Notes: generated by a model not told the origin, from the letters alone. Numbered from the stretch's first letter, positions 47,201-60,794 are shown. The stretch: 64,000 nucleotides of DNA from Stromatinia cepivora (GCA_014898415.1 RCTD01000010.1:1240001-1304000); one strand, 5' to 3'. Made by a program: numbers and translations.

Positions 47201-49936
47201 CTCTTGCAAGCGGTCCGCCAACCAATAACTCACCAACCACTCCTCGCTGCACCAATTGATCGTTTTCGTCAAGAACAACGAAACTTCCAACGAAACCAGA
47301 TCCAATTTTCGCGGGATTGACACCTTTCTCCGTGATTTCAGTACCAATACACATACCTGCAACATCAGAGAGTTAGTATCGAGGAATAATTTCAGCGGAA
47401 AAACAAGGAATCAAAGCTTTGTGAGGAAGCTCACAGGCTGTAAAAGATGAGGAATTGACGTAGATTTGGGGACATAATGGAGTGCGACATGAAAGAACTT
47501 ACAACAACATTCGGTAGGTCCATATACTTGTAACAATCGTAGCTTTCCGAGCCATCGATCTAGGTCCTCTTGGATCAGCTTTTCTCCTCCGATAAGGAGA
47601 GTCTTTAGCGTTGGCACAGATTCTGGAAGAATCAATCTCCCAAAAGCAGTTGTCATAAATGCGGTATTGACTTGCATTCGGTTCATTGCTGAAGTAATGT
47701 TGTTCATTTTCTCCTCATCTGATGGTATGCAAACGACGCCTCCAACACCCAAAGTAGTAAGAATTTCGAAAACCATGCCATCAAAAGTGTATGCTGATAA
47801 TTGAAGACAGCGACTGCGGGTATCCATTTTGACAAAACGAGAGAGATGACGCATGGTAGTGCAGCATGTGGCATGCTCTATCACGCATCCCTTTGGCTCT
47901 CCTGTGCTTCCAGAAGTGAAGATAATATAGACAGAATTGTTCGGCTGGACACCTGTACACAACGAACCTTGGGGAAGGGTTTCGAGCATCAATTTTCCCA
48001 CAGCAAATGTTTGGTCAGCAAGGCCCGTAAAGGAGGAAAAGAGACTTTCGGAGCACAGCATCGCTGTTCCACCTATTTGCTTTACCAATCTCCTGATTCG
48101 TTCTTCAGGATGATCGGGGCTCATAGGTACAAAAGCACCGCCGGCTTTCATTACTGCCATCATGGCGACAATAGCCCACATAGATTTCTCGAAAATCAAT
48201 GCAACCTTAACTTCAGGTCCAACTCCTGCGGATTGGAGAAGATATGCTAGACGATCAGATATGGAGTGTAATTGAGCATGAGTCAATTCTCCATCCCAGG
48301 ATGTCACCGCTACCTCAGATCCACGGTTCTGTGAAGCCTGTTGAATAACCTCATGAACGCAAGAATGCATCTCTTCAGCATCAGTTTCTTGAATTGCTAG
48401 TTGAATTTGTGTTTTTGATATTGATAGCCCTATACTACCAACCAGAGTGCTTGCATCGGACAAACGAGAAATGATGTTATCAAATTGATGCAGCAAAGTT
48501 TCTACTTCGTGATCAGATATTATGTGGGAGTCATAGCTGGTCATTGCAGTAAAGCCATCCTCCATCAGATCACATTGCATCATTAGAGGATAAGCATTTA
48601 GCTTTGCCCAGTGATCATTAGTATTCTCTCTGGCGCCGAATATACTGCTAGGATCTCTCTCTAATCTGGGTTGAATGACGAGTAGATTCTGGAAACTGCA
48701 AGCTCTAGCGCAATCTGCGCCTAGTTTGCGGATGTTTTGTAGGCCAATATGCTGATGGGGTTTCATTGCGACTCGAGAATTATGAACTGAGGTGAAAAGG
48801 TCTTCCGCAGATTTGTTGTCTTGGATGACTACTCGCATGGGCAACGAATTGAAAGTTGGGCCGTTGACTTTTTTCAGATCGAGACCTAGAATTTTCGAAT
48901 TTCGCCCTGCAAGGACAAGGCCAAAGGTAGCTTCCGTCGCAGCGGTACGTCGTGCTACTAGAATGGCCCATGCGGCCTGTATAATTGTGGAGGTTGTTGC
49001 ACCAGCCAAAAGGTTCTCTTTCACGTGAATAAACCGTTCGGAATAGCCATTTGCACGTGATTGGTGCTGCGATGGAACGGCAGGAAACTGTATTCCCGAA
49101 GTGGTTGCAAGATGGTTGCTCCAAAATATTTCACTTGCTTTCTGCGACCGTCTCTCAAGTCTCAATTGATAAGCAATAAAGCGTTTGAATTCCACCAGCG
49201 GTTCAAACTCCTCTCCTCTATATGATTGCTCGACTTGTCGAAGGGTCAAACGCATGCTCCATCCATCAAGAATGGCATGATGAAAAGTCCAAATAAAATA
49301 CGAACAATTGGATTGGAGGGTATGGATGAGGCCGTATCTCAATAAATTCTTTCCAAATGAAGGGAAGATCTTTTGGTCTTTGCTCAAGTAACCCGCTAGG
49401 TCAACGCCTTCCGACCAAATGATTGGCTCTGGCGCCAAAACTACTTGGAGTAGCCCTGAATTTCTCGTTTGAACAAAACTAGTTCGAAGTGTCGAATTCG
49501 AATCCACTGTACTCTGCCAGGCGGCTTTGAACTTACTCAGGTCAATGCTTGCTGGAAGCTTGCATATAATTTGAGGAGTGAAACTGCCGCATCGTTTCAT
49601 TGATAACGCCAGCAGCCCTTCCTGAAGAGCTGTACACGGGTAGGCGTCAACAAAGCTCGAATTTGATGGCATTTGTCGTCGAATTTCGTCATGGTCTTGC
49701 TCGGGGCTAAGAAGCGAGAAAGGCTTAACATTAGAGTCCTCCCTTTGGCTGAGACAATCATGTGTGTCTGTGGTTGACACCAGGGGACGCTCGCTACGAA
49801 GCAGATCGGAAAGGTAGTGTTTAGATGCTAAATCCAAATCTATCACAGGGTCTGCTCCCTCATCTCGATCTTCTTCGGGCGGGCACTGGCCCCTCTGGAC
49901 CAGATCATGGAAGTAGTGCTTAGCTGTCAATGCCAT
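41235..49936 (-). CDS. Nonribosomal peptide synthetase, C-A-T-C-A-T-R
   Basis: Six exons (49936..47503, 47356..47043, 46868..45276, 44978..43838, 43777..43561, 43416..41235), phases all consistent, give 2,626 aa. Domains: C1 about 88-480 (HHAILDGWS near 220), A1 about 520-1010 (FTSGSTGEPKG near 680), T1 LGGDSI near 1090, C2 (HHAVYDAWS near 1293), A2 about 1610-2100 (FTSGTTGIPKG near 1766), T2 GIDSIK near 2188. The terminal thioester reductase R starts near 2275 (TGASGFLGTQ, YSQTK near 2427). The 60-nt intron 43837..43778 is in frame and splits CIPS|EEE. The acceptor at 46870-46869 keeps the Q of GAQVKLNGQRIE; a second in-phase acceptor lies 9 nt on. R should release the product as aldehyde or alcohol. 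A1 and A2 specificities are unknown. Confidence 0.93.
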
Positions 49937-52107
49937 GATATATTCTAAGCAATTCGGTTTTTAGTCCATATCCAAAATGCCTCAATGCTTGAGACTTACC
50001 TCAGACCTAGCAAGAAATATTGACCGTAGAAAAGATGCGTACGTAATTCTCGGAAGCTGTATAGTTCGGATTGAGCTTGAATGTTAAGTGGAAGACTTAT
50101 AGGCGCGTCTCTTACCAACTCGTCTTTAGTATCACCCCGGTCCTTAAGTATTACACTCCATTTCTATCACATGGGGATGTAACAGTCCATCGCAGAGCAC
50201 TCGTCATCCGAGCTTGTCTCCCCTTGCCTTGTCTCAGCCAGCACCACTCCCAGAGTTGATTCAACATAGACCAACGGATAATCAACTGCCAGCTTATCCT
50301 GCGGCTTCACAGATCATCATTCCCGATCTAGTACGCACCCTGGCTCTTCGACCCGACTATCGGGAATACTTCGATCTCTACACAATATACCCCTCATTAT
50401 TGAATAGTAAATATTTGTAATGCAGACAGCTATCCCAGAGCACGAAGCCTCATCAACAAACCCTGGTTGAACTAAACCAAGTACTAGTTCTACAACGCCA
50501 AGCCTAGCGGAAAGGAAGATACCATCGATATACTTTTTGCGGCACTCTTTCAGCTTCACAGTCATATATCAACACTATTTGCGATAGTCCTAAGCCTTAA
50601 ATTGTGCCCTCCAACGTCGTATTGTTCCTATCTGGTCGTTGTATAGCAGTTAATTATAATGAGGCATCGCACAGGATTTGCACTATATGAACTAGGGAAG
50701 AGGCGGATTGGGTTGGAACATTTCTGGTCTTACATAAATGACTACCCAATTTTGCTATTGGAAATTTTTTTAGTTATGATTCATTGGCCAATTCATGTCT
50801 CGAATGACTCGGTATACACAAATATGGTTTAAGGTACTTCACTGGATGCACCGGTTTCTAATCTCAGGAAATATGACGCTACCACATTAAAAGCAGGGCT
50901 TAGTCCCTTCAGGATTAAGCTGTTCACTTTGTAGGAATAGCTAGATAAAGATTGGAGATACACACATCATTGCGGGCACTGCTTTTTTGTGGCTTGCGCA
51001 ACGATGATTTCTAGGACAACTTGCCGAACCGAGCGAGCTTTGAAGATCTGCGGGGTAAGCTGGAAAGATCTAAGACAGAGGGCGGGTCAATCCACCTTCT
51101 CGGAATTATGCAGCCCAATTGAGTGTGATAGTCTCGGCACTATCGAATGTTAATTGCCCGGGCTGGAAAGGTAAAAAAAAAAACAGGAACGAATGCATTT
51201 TGAATGTTAATATGATGCTAATTCAAAAGTTGTCTTATAATACAGAAATGTTAAGTCGTAGAGGGAATTACTAGTGCAGTTGCTTGGTGCAACTTTGCCC
51301 ACGAGGAGAACATGTATCAATCATTAATCTTGAATCTTTCATCCACTTGGAAAGATCCAAGAATGGACACGGGCATATATCACTGTAAAACAAACATAAT
51401 ATGCCAAAGTTTCCCACACATCAAATTGATAAGGAGCTGGCTCGGATCAATGGAGCTTGAGTGCAGACGTTACAAAATACAAAACTTACGTAAATAGATG
51501 TATGTGAATCCACTCTGTACATCATGATTTCGAAGAAATGAAGCACCGGATTTTATATGGCTATCGGAAATATCTTCAATTCGTACGATCAATAAACATT
51601 ACCATGGACAAAAGGAAATTAAAATGCGAATCAGATCTCAAGATCCTAGTAATGAAGATCATGCGGTCTAATTAATTTGAAGAATGCAATGCAATGCAAC
51701 AAAAAATCCCAAAGAACGGGTCTTAGTCGTACGCAGATTCTGTACAAAGTATGGTGGGGAGAACGAGAGCGTTACACTGCATCAAATAACCTTGCCATCT
51801 GCGCTGCCTGTCTTTCAGTAGCGCAACTTCATGGAATTCACACCAAGCCATCTGACGCATGACGGCTGAAAACTATTGCGTAGTGAATCATCACTTTCAC
51901 CACTGTGCAGACTTCATATGTATGTCACTCTATAAGTGGTAAATCGAGAGACCAGAAATAGTGTCTCACACAAAGTTACCTTTCAGCAAATGAGCCTCGC
52001 ATAATTCTTCTCCTGTCTTATTATTTCAAGTTCCTCCGTCATACATTACTGTATAATCCCGCACAATTGAGACTAGGAGGCAAAGTTCTTCGATTTCATT
52101 TCCAATT
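49937..52107. promoter_or_regulatory. Divergent region between NRPS and MFS transporter
   Basis: A 2.2-kb gap without a supportable gene. Short ORFs at 50071-50420 and 51312-51862 lack coding character. Such wide divergent regions are common between a synthetase and its transporter in fungal clusters. No shared regulator motif could be fixed by eye. Confidence 0.4.
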
Positions 52108-53770
52108 ATGTGGCCATTTAAGACCAAATCTGCTGAAACTCAGAAAGAGCAGAAAGAACCAAAGTTTCTGGAAATACGCTCGTCAAAATGGTTCATTGTT
52201 AGCACAATATGCGTTGCATCCTTCAGTGTAAGTGAAATTAGAACTCGCAGGCACGCGGAGGAACGAAATGCTAATGCCCACATTCTAGGATTCTTTTATA
52301 TACGGGGTGGTTATTCCTGTTCTTCCAAATGAATTGGAACGTCGGATTGGGGTTGCAGACGAGGACCGTATGAACAGCACCTCCCCTTCAATCATTGTCT
52401 TCTGTCCAAGTTATGAAGCTAATCTCTCGCAGTGGAGTTCTGGAATTCTATGCTCTTGACAGCATTTGGCCTTGCTCAATTGATAGCAAGTCCACTTTTT
52501 GGATACTATGCTGATCGAAGTTCATCACGGCGAACACCATTGCTCCTGGGATTCTTCTCTAATGCTGCTGCCACGGCTGTCTTATATGTCGCACAGAATG
52601 TCTGGATATTGGCTCTGAGCCGTTTCCTTCAAGGACTCTCGGCAGCCGTTGTATATACAGTCGGCTTTGCTTTGCTTGCAGACACAGTTGGCTCAAAGGA
52701 TATCGGACAATGGATGGGATACGTGATTTCGAGTCTCAATATTGGAATGCTGATATCTCCAACGATAGGCGGCATAATGTACGCAGGGCTTGGATATGCA
52801 TCATTATTTATTGTGGTGTTTATCCTTATTGCCATCGATATTATTATGCGTTTGTTTATGATCGAAAAGAGAGTTGCAGCAAGATTGAAGAAGGACAAAG
52901 ATGTAGGTGAAACCCAAGCGTATGGGACTTTTCAGCGAAGTGTCGACGAGGCCATTTTCGAACAACAAAATCCTTCTATGTCTTCCAGCAGCAACGGAGC
53001 ATCTGAGCCACTGCTTGGGAATAACCAAAACCAGCCTTTACCTGCAGATGACAAGAAGCACCCAATAGCCTTGGTGACTTTGTTGAAGTCCCCACGCATA
53101 TGGGCTGATTTGTATGGTGTTTGGGTGACAGTATTTCTGCTTGCAAGTTTCGACGCAGCACTTCCGATATTTGTGGAACGAAAATTCAACTGGGATTCTA
53201 CCGGTGCTGGCTTGATATTTTTGACCATAACATTCCCTATATTCTTAGCTCCAATAGCCGGTAGACTTTCTGATGTCTGGCCTTCTCGATGGCTCACGGC
53301 ATCATATTTCATCGTATCTGCCGTTTTCACAGTCTTGCTGGTGTTGATTCAGAGAAAAAGCACTGATCAGATTGTCGGCCTTTGTATCCTTCTTACACTT
53401 TATGGTAAGCCTATCCTTATTTACGATCATATCATCGTCTTCTCTTCCACAGTTACTGAAGTAAGTTATAGGCATCGCCAGAGTCTTCGGTTCATCGCCG
53501 CTAGGCGCTGACTTGAGTCGAGCCGTAGCAGATATGGAAGAAAAAACACCAGGCATCTTCGGCAAAACGGGAGCTAGCGGACAGGTTTTCTCCTTATATA
53601 CTAGTGCTAGCGCAGCAGGAGTTCTCGCAGGCCCTGCTTGGACGAGTTTTGCTTTTGGAGAAAGAGGCTGGATATTCTTTGTCTCAAGTCTTGGAATTTT
53701 GACTGCAACTGTTGCAGTACCAGCTGTGAGTGAACCCTTTGAAATGAAGAAGTATAAACAGAGCTTATAA
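52108..53770 (+). CDS. MFS transporter (DHA1-like), probable metabolite exporter
   Basis: Exons 52108..52227, 52289..52367, 52433..53404 and 53472..53770 give 489 aa. The start is MWPFKTKSAETQKEQKEPKF, then helix 1 and the loop IYGVVIPVLPNELERRIGV. Helix 2 to 3 carries the MFS motif region GYYADRSSSRRTPLLLG, and two six-helix halves are separated by a hydrophilic loop (about 225-265). ASLFIVVFILIAIDIIMRLF and GIFGKTGASGQVFSLYTSAS resemble drug:H+ antiporter and vesicular amine-type carriers. It sits divergent from the NRPS, so export of the NRPS product is a reasonable inference, not shown. Confidence 0.88.
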
Positions 53771-54141
53771 CATCTAGGTATTATTTACTGAACCTAAAAA
53801 ATCTGCAAAGATAGACGACCTAGAGGTGTCTACAGAATAGATGTTAAATCCTGCTGGATCAACTTTCGGAGTGGAACGTCCCGAAGAGCCGATGAGAGCT
53901 AATCCATTATGGTAGTAGTGCATTCGATAAGCAAGAATTCCAGATAAGACACAATTACGAGGCAAACGACAAAACCAAATCTAAGACAAGAATTCCGTCC
54001 GTATTTCTCACATATATACAAAAGATTTTGAGTTATCATTAGAGTAGAGTAATAACTGTTAAATTTTCGTGATGATGAACAAACAAGATTGTAAGCTAAT
54101 TGATTACCAAATCGAATCACGTGAACACGAGACTCAAACCG

Positions 54142-54147
54142 ACGCGA
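54142..54147 (+). promoter_or_regulatory. ACGCGA (MCB-like) site upstream of RAD57
   Basis: The site lies 71 bp upstream of the RAD57 ATG, and a CACGTG palindrome sits at 54118-54123. Yeast recombination genes are often under MBF-type control. A single site is weak evidence. Confidence 0.3.
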
Positions 54148-54217
54148 GACCCCTTCGTGTCTATTTCTCTACCTTTCCACTTTCCCTCATGCAATCCAAG
54201 TTTCTCCAAATGCCTCC

Positions 54218-55759
54218 ATGACCGACCTCCTAGATATCCTCCCCAATTTTCCCACTCAAAAATATGTACGACTACTTCCATCACTCGAGAAGAATCTCAT
54301 TACCGTCGCAGATCTGCTCACGCTGGATTGTATCGAGATAGCCAAACGTGCGACTTTACCACTCTTGGATGTTAAGAGGTTATGCGCGGATGTTTTAGTA
54401 CATTTAAGAGAAGATCTTGGAATAAATGAGGTGGATCCTGGGGCTGAGGGCATTGGAGAGGCTGAGAATAACGTAGATGGAGAGGGAACGGAGAAGAAGT
54501 TGTTGAGGAAATCGGGAAAAGAAGTCGTGGATAAGTGGGAAGTTATAAGTACGTTGGACGATGATATGGATCGCGCGTTAGGAGGTGGGATTCCAACAGG
54601 TTATATTACGGAGGTCACAGGTGAGAGGTATGCGTCATTTTCATTGCCTTCCTAGTCTACTGTTGTTCTCAACTACACTCCATTGGCACACAGTTTTCGG
54701 ACTAACATCTACTGCAGCGGCGCAGGCAAGACACAATTTCTCCTAACCCTTCTCCTCTCCGCGCAACTCCCTGCCCCCTATGGCTTAACAGCTCCAACAC
54801 TTTACATATCGACCGAATCTTCCCTTTCAACCACTCGTCTGTCCCAACTCCTACGCACTCATCCTCTTCTCGCCTCTCGTCCCTCTCTTGACAAAATAAT
54901 CTCAATTGTTACACCTGATCTCGAATCTCAAGATCATATCCTCCGCTTCCAAGTTCCTGTTGCCATCAAACGTCATGGTATTCGACTACTTATACTCGAT
55001 AGTGTAGCTGCAAACTACAGAGCTGAATTTGAAAGACCCGGTATGACTAAAGGAGGTGGAAATATGGCGCAAAGAAGTGCAGAATTAGTAAAATTGGGAC
55101 AATTGTTGAGAGACTTGGCAAGAGAATTTGGAGTGGCTATTGTAGTCGCTAATCAAGTAGCCGATCGATTCATAGGTGGAAGCGGAAGGGCAAGTCCATT
55201 AGCTCATAGTCAGCGAAGGGAAAGGGATATGCAAAGTAGTCCACTTGCAAGAAGAGGATTGGGCATAAATGAAGGTTTGTTAATGCCATCAAGTTCAATG
55301 AACGGACCGATGTCAAGTATACCTGGTAGTCCCATGAGTGGTCGAATAGGATTACAAAACTACTCAACCATAACACCAGACCCAATGTCACTCGATCATC
55401 AACAACGATGGTTCACAGGCTGGGGTGACGATCCACATCCTTCTTATACTTCATCCAAAAATGTCAAAACTCCTTCTCTAGGTTTAATATGGACAACTCA
55501 AATAGCATGTCGAATAGCACTTATTAAAAAACCTGTCTATGGACGAGGAAGAAATGAAATAATGGAGGAAGGAGAGAGAGGAGAACCGATACTAAGGAAA
55601 TGGAGACGATGGATGAAAATTGTTTTTGCGAGCTGGGCGATGGAAAGTGGAGAGGGATTAGGAGGAAGTGTGGAGTTTGAAATCAGGGGAGAGGGTATAT
55701 TTGCTGTAAAGAAAGGAGAAGGGGAGGAAGATGAAGGGGATAAGGATGGGGTGTTGTAG
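54218..55759 (+). CDS. RAD57: RAD57-like RecA-family recombination protein
   Basis: Exons 54218..54627 and 54718..55759 give 483 aa. The intron interrupts Walker A exactly at GES|GAGKTQ (Ser codon split), which fixes the join. Walker B is LLILDSVAANYRAEF (about residue 235). The N-terminal helical region (MTDLLDILPNFPTQ) and GGGIPTGYITEVTG fit the RAD51-paralogue layout. A long insert (about residues 300-390) carries Ser/Pro-rich and WFTGWGDDP sequence, seen in fungal RAD57. With RAD55 it helps load and stabilise RAD51 on ssDNA in the nucleus. XRCC3-like naming would be equivalent. The C-terminus is a short acidic tail. Confidence 0.88.
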
Positions 55760-58700
55760 ATATTGATTTTTGGATTTGTCAATAAAGAAGAGGTTCTATT
55801 GTTCACAGAACTGAAGGAATCTCTACGTCTGGTTGTGATTTGATCTAATGATCGAAGCTGGTAGTTGATACTTGGTAGTTGGTATATACATATTTCGCAT
55901 GAATATATATTTCGTACATAAACACATTTATCTATATACCCATCTAATCTTACATCACGCCAAAAACTAGATAGGTACTTATACTACTTATACTATCAAA
56001 AAGTATATTACACTTCATCTAAATATAAATCACTATTCACTATTCCTCTTAAGATTATAATTTACCATATTATAATATATATTTGATATCGATAATAGAG
56101 TGTGATATAATTTTTAATTATATAAGTAGATAGTATATGTCACGAATCGTGAACCACAGGAGGCTAACCACGTGATACCTCTTATCTCCCATATCAATTT
56201 ATAAGCTGATCATCCGTATATATGTATTACAAATCATACAATTTAATATAGTAAAATGATAACCCTAATAATGTATATATACAATCCTGTAGTTTACAAA
56301 TAGGTATTTGTATATATATATTTAATCGTTTTTTACGAACTATAATTTTTCAATTTTAAATTCTAAAGAACATAATTGATTCTATTTATTCAATTCTATT
56401 ATAATTCTTATACATTACATTATCTACAATTCATTTATAAGCGTTCAATTATTTGATGGTTTTTTAAATAATACTTTACTTTAATAATACCTTTTTAGAT
56501 GAATTTTTATAAATATTATATTTAGAGGAAGAAAATCTATTCCGATTTAATTAACAAAGATAAACTTTTTTAGAAGTATATTATCATTTTTATAATGTAA
56601 CGAACTCCTTTTTTTGTATACTCCGAATCTTCGAAAGCATATTCTAAGGAACCCTTTTCTTCTCCTCAATTATTTTAATAATTCTTTAAAGAAAATATAA
56701 ATACAGGATTGAATAACATTATTATTGGAAGAAAGAAAATTAATAAAAAAAAGATTCCAATATATAAAGTCGATACTTTCAACAATTCAATTACTTCTTT
56801 CGAATTATTATTATAATTACAAAATCTTTATATAATAATTATGAATTTGAAAAAGAAGAATCAATAATTGAAAATTATAATAATAACAAGTTTTGTAATA
56901 ATGCAATCTTCTTTTGAATTTCAAATGATGTTTATATAAGCATCCAGATCAATAATAATATTTGGGATTCCTTTTATTCCTTTAATCGAAATCTAAGAAT
57001 CTTTATTCAAGCAAACCCGAAAATCCCAAAATCAAAGGAAGAAAACTTTGATTAGATGATTTGATTATTTGGGGTTCTTTGAAGATTCTCTTTTTCTTTT
57101 AGGAAGTGATAATTTATTTAATAATCAAGGGTCCTTTTATTCAAGAAATCAATTTAATTGATCAAGATTATATTCCTATGTTAATTACAATTTGCAGTAA
57201 GATGTATATATATTAAAATCTATAAATCTTATTATTAAACTTAATGATGATATTGAATTTAAAATTAGTTTGTAACAATTATTGGTTATAAAACGATTCG
57301 AATTGTATATTATATTATTTAAGAATGAAATATAATACTATGTATATATAATCGACCAAACTGAATCGAAAGTATAAATATATTGTCATATTTTTTATAT
57401 ACAAATACTCTGATTTATAGTATTCGAATTAATCGAATAGTTTGTAATGATCTATTGGAATCCAGCCGAAATCGATAATGCTTGTTTTCAATATAAAATA
57501 TGGATCATATTTAATATAATTCGATATAGCAATTTCTTAGAATAATATAAAAAGTTCAGATTATTTGTTATTCAAATAGAGATTATTGATGATAAGGTTT
57601 TATTTAAGGATCTCGAATAAAAGATTTCCGATTTTCTTTTGTGAATAATAATAATATTTATTAAGGATTACAAGATTATAAAAGAATTTATGAATATATT
57701 TATTAAAATAAATCAAAATAAAGTTTCATTATAAAAACGAAACCGATATTATATTGAATAAGAAATCTTTATAATTATTCGCAAATCAATAATTACTATA
57801 AACCCTTTACAATTCTCTCAGAACTTTAATAGTTCCAATTTTGGAACTTTTATATTTTTAAAACCGTTTCCATTTTGGAATACCCTTTCTGGATATATCG
57901 GCTCTGTTATATTCAATAACTATTCGAATTTCAAATACTCGTTGTTCTTTTCTTTTCCTAAAGTAATATATATATCGATACTTTGTATCGATAATCTCAA
58001 TAAAATTGAGATAGTATAAAAAAAAGCAGAAAAATTCGAAAAATATCAGGATATCAAAAAAGATTTCAATTTAGAAATTACAATTAAAGCTATATAGAAT
58101 ATCTATTTAGAAAAAGAAAAACGTTTAAAGCCAAATGTTTAGATTCTATCTCCATTTTAAGCATTATATGAGATATAAGATTTCTTGATTTAATTAAGTT
58201 TATAAAAGGAGAAGCATTTACTCTTCCTTGTAATTTTTCGAAAAATGGTTATACTTATTGATCAAAAATATTTATTGATTTTGAAATAAATAGATTTGCT
58301 TTTATTAATATTATATTTTTTATTTGTTTATTTCCTATATTTAAATTAAAAATTATATTGTTTGAAATTTCAATTGAAATTAAAGAATATAATGATATAT
58401 AAAACCATATTATTACCCATTTCATATTCCTTAATTTAATAGTCGATAATTGTAAATAATCTTTTATCCTTTTCTTTATTATTGAATTAAAGAATTATAG
58501 TGTTATTTTAAATAAACTTTGATTATCAAAAACTCAAACGAAATTCAATTACTTCAATCAATGTTTCGAATAATCTAAAGAGAGATTTTATATTATCTTC
58601 TATTCGAATAATCTCCTTATTATTTAATCATCTCTTCACAAACAGAAAATCGATTGATTAATTTAATAAGATATTGATCGACGAAATAATCAATTCGAAG

Positions 58701-59622
58701 AATATTGGAATTACAAAGATTCACAATTAAACAAATCAATCACAATTGATAATATATAATAAGAATCTTCAAATATAAATACAATATAGATTCTTATTGA
58801 AAAGAAAGAAGTTCTGATTCCTTTCAAATTCAATCTACCTCCTTCCCAATTAACTATACCATTATTGCAGATCTACAAATACCTCCTCTATATATCGTCC
58901 GAAGTCCTCGATCTATACACATTCAAATCCGATAAATTCCAATTAGAATACAAAAGAAATAAATAAATTGAACTTTTTACCATTATTCTAAAAAAACTCG
59001 ATAATATAATAGACTCCTAATAAAACAAATGATATACAAAAAAGAAAATACTGATTGCCCTAACCGAATTCAAGAATACAAAAGTTCAAAAGAAACTCGA
59101 TCAAGTATTAACCGAAATCGATTCAGAATTTAAAATACTATTTGAATATCAATAGTATTATTGAATCTTTTCCAAATATGAATTAAATATTTTGCCTTTT
59201 AATTGATCTTATAATTATAAAATCATATTGAAAGACAAAGGAGAATAAATCTTATATTATAATCTACTTTATAAGATATCCCTAAAACAATTAAAAGTTG
59301 TTAAAGAATATATTATAGATAACTTCAACAAAGATTTCATTGAACTCAATCAAGCCCTTTATATTGTATTTGTTTTATTCATCAAAAAACTCAATGGTAA
59401 TTTGAGATTCTATATAAACTTTAGATTATTGAATTTCTTGATATATAAAAATCAGTATCCCTTTCCTTTAATCAATGAAACGCTTTCTCGGCTTTCCAAT
59501 ACTAAGGTCTTTACTAAATTTGATATTCGTTAAGTTTTCCATTATATAAGAATAAATCCTGCTTCGAAAAAGTATACTATTTTTCGAATCTGATACGGAT
59601 TATACAAATGCAAGATTGTATT

Positions 59623-60794
59623 TGTCACGAGATACACGTGATCGCGTCCGATCGGGCTAGTACGGTACTAAGCTCCGAGCCGATCATATATATAGCTTCG
59701 TAGCACACTCTCTTTAACTCTGTAGCTTTTAATTCTAAGGTTGATCTCTAAACGCTCGTTGGATTCGTCACATTATTAAAAGCTCTTTCAGATAAGAAAT
59801 GGAATAACATCTGTATATGCTTATGTACACTTTGCTTGTTTCTGTTTAGGTACATCGTTTATACTCTCTCGTTTGTATATAGATCTTCTTGATATTATTC
59901 AAAGGTGTTGTCTTTTTTCTTACCCTTAATTTCTAAGTTATGGATTACGATTCGAATAAAATCTCAACCTTTCGCAATGGATTCAATGTTACTTTTAAAA
60001 ATCATCTTTCTCAATAGCTTTCTCTTCCCCACTCCTACCCCGACTTTGTTCAGATCATACAACAACTAACTGCTTGTACAACGAATAGATTCTCTGCATT
60101 ATCCCATTCTAGTGAGCCTAGAGCCCCATATATATTACAGAATCCATTTCACTCTTGGAATCACGATTCAATGGACATTAACAACCTTAATATTATTGGT
60201 ACCCTTAGCCCTTTTGATGCCCAATCGAATAAGCCCAATTGTACTCTGATTCTACCCTGTATACAAGTGCCCGAGTTTTCCCCTTCTAAAAGAACTCTTT
60301 TGTACAAACAAAATAAATGTGTACGATATAGAAGTAACTTTCATTGGGTACGAGTATATCCGCTAAACCTGTATCAAGGAATCCGAAATCAACAAGAGCT
60401 TGTTCCGGTTATTATATCGATTACTGAGCCCGAAAACGACGATGAGGATCTAGGAGAGATGATCAATAGCCGATATTTTAAAGATCGCTTGGAGGAGGTA
60501 TATAATACAATGGATACATATTCGTTGGTTATGATACAATCTGTGCATCAGGAATTTTTATCAAAAGAAGATTAGTGATCATTTTGTACTTAAATTATTT
60601 GTTTAAAATGAATTCGAGGCGAACTCTTCAGAAGGAGGGGGTAGTGTTACAAAATACACGTGATCGTGTCCGATCGGGCTAATACAGTACTAAGCTCCGA
60701 GCCGATTATATATATAGCTTCGTAGTATACTCTCTTTAGCTCTGTAGTTTTTAATTCTAAGATTGATCTCTAAACGCTCGTTGGGTTCGTCACA
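59623..60794 (+). mobile_element. Complete 1,172-bp miniature LTR retrotransposon (TRIM-like)
   Basis: Direct 150-bp LTRs lie at 59623-59772 and 60645-60794, both TG...CA (TGTCACGAG or TGTTACAAA to GTCACA), flanked by the 5-bp target duplication GTATT (59618-59622 and 60795-60799). A purine tract AGAAGGAGGGGGTAG ends at 60644 directly before the 3' LTR. The 872-bp interior has one gag-like frame and no pol. It is inserted in the gypsy RT domain, sense orientation. LTRs differ mainly by C-to-T and G-to-A, mostly in the 3' copy. Confidence 0.92.
59940..60575 (+). pseudogene. gag-like frame of the miniature LTR element
   Basis: One frame runs 211 codons from ATG 59940, broken only by a TAG at 60015-60017, where CAG is one C-to-T step away. 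The intact part from 60171 codes 134 aa with an acidic C-terminus (EPENDDEDLGEM). There is no zinc knuckle and no protease, RT or integrase. Identity as gag is inferred from position between LTR and polypurine tract. It may be an unrelated passenger ORF. Confidence 0.5.
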
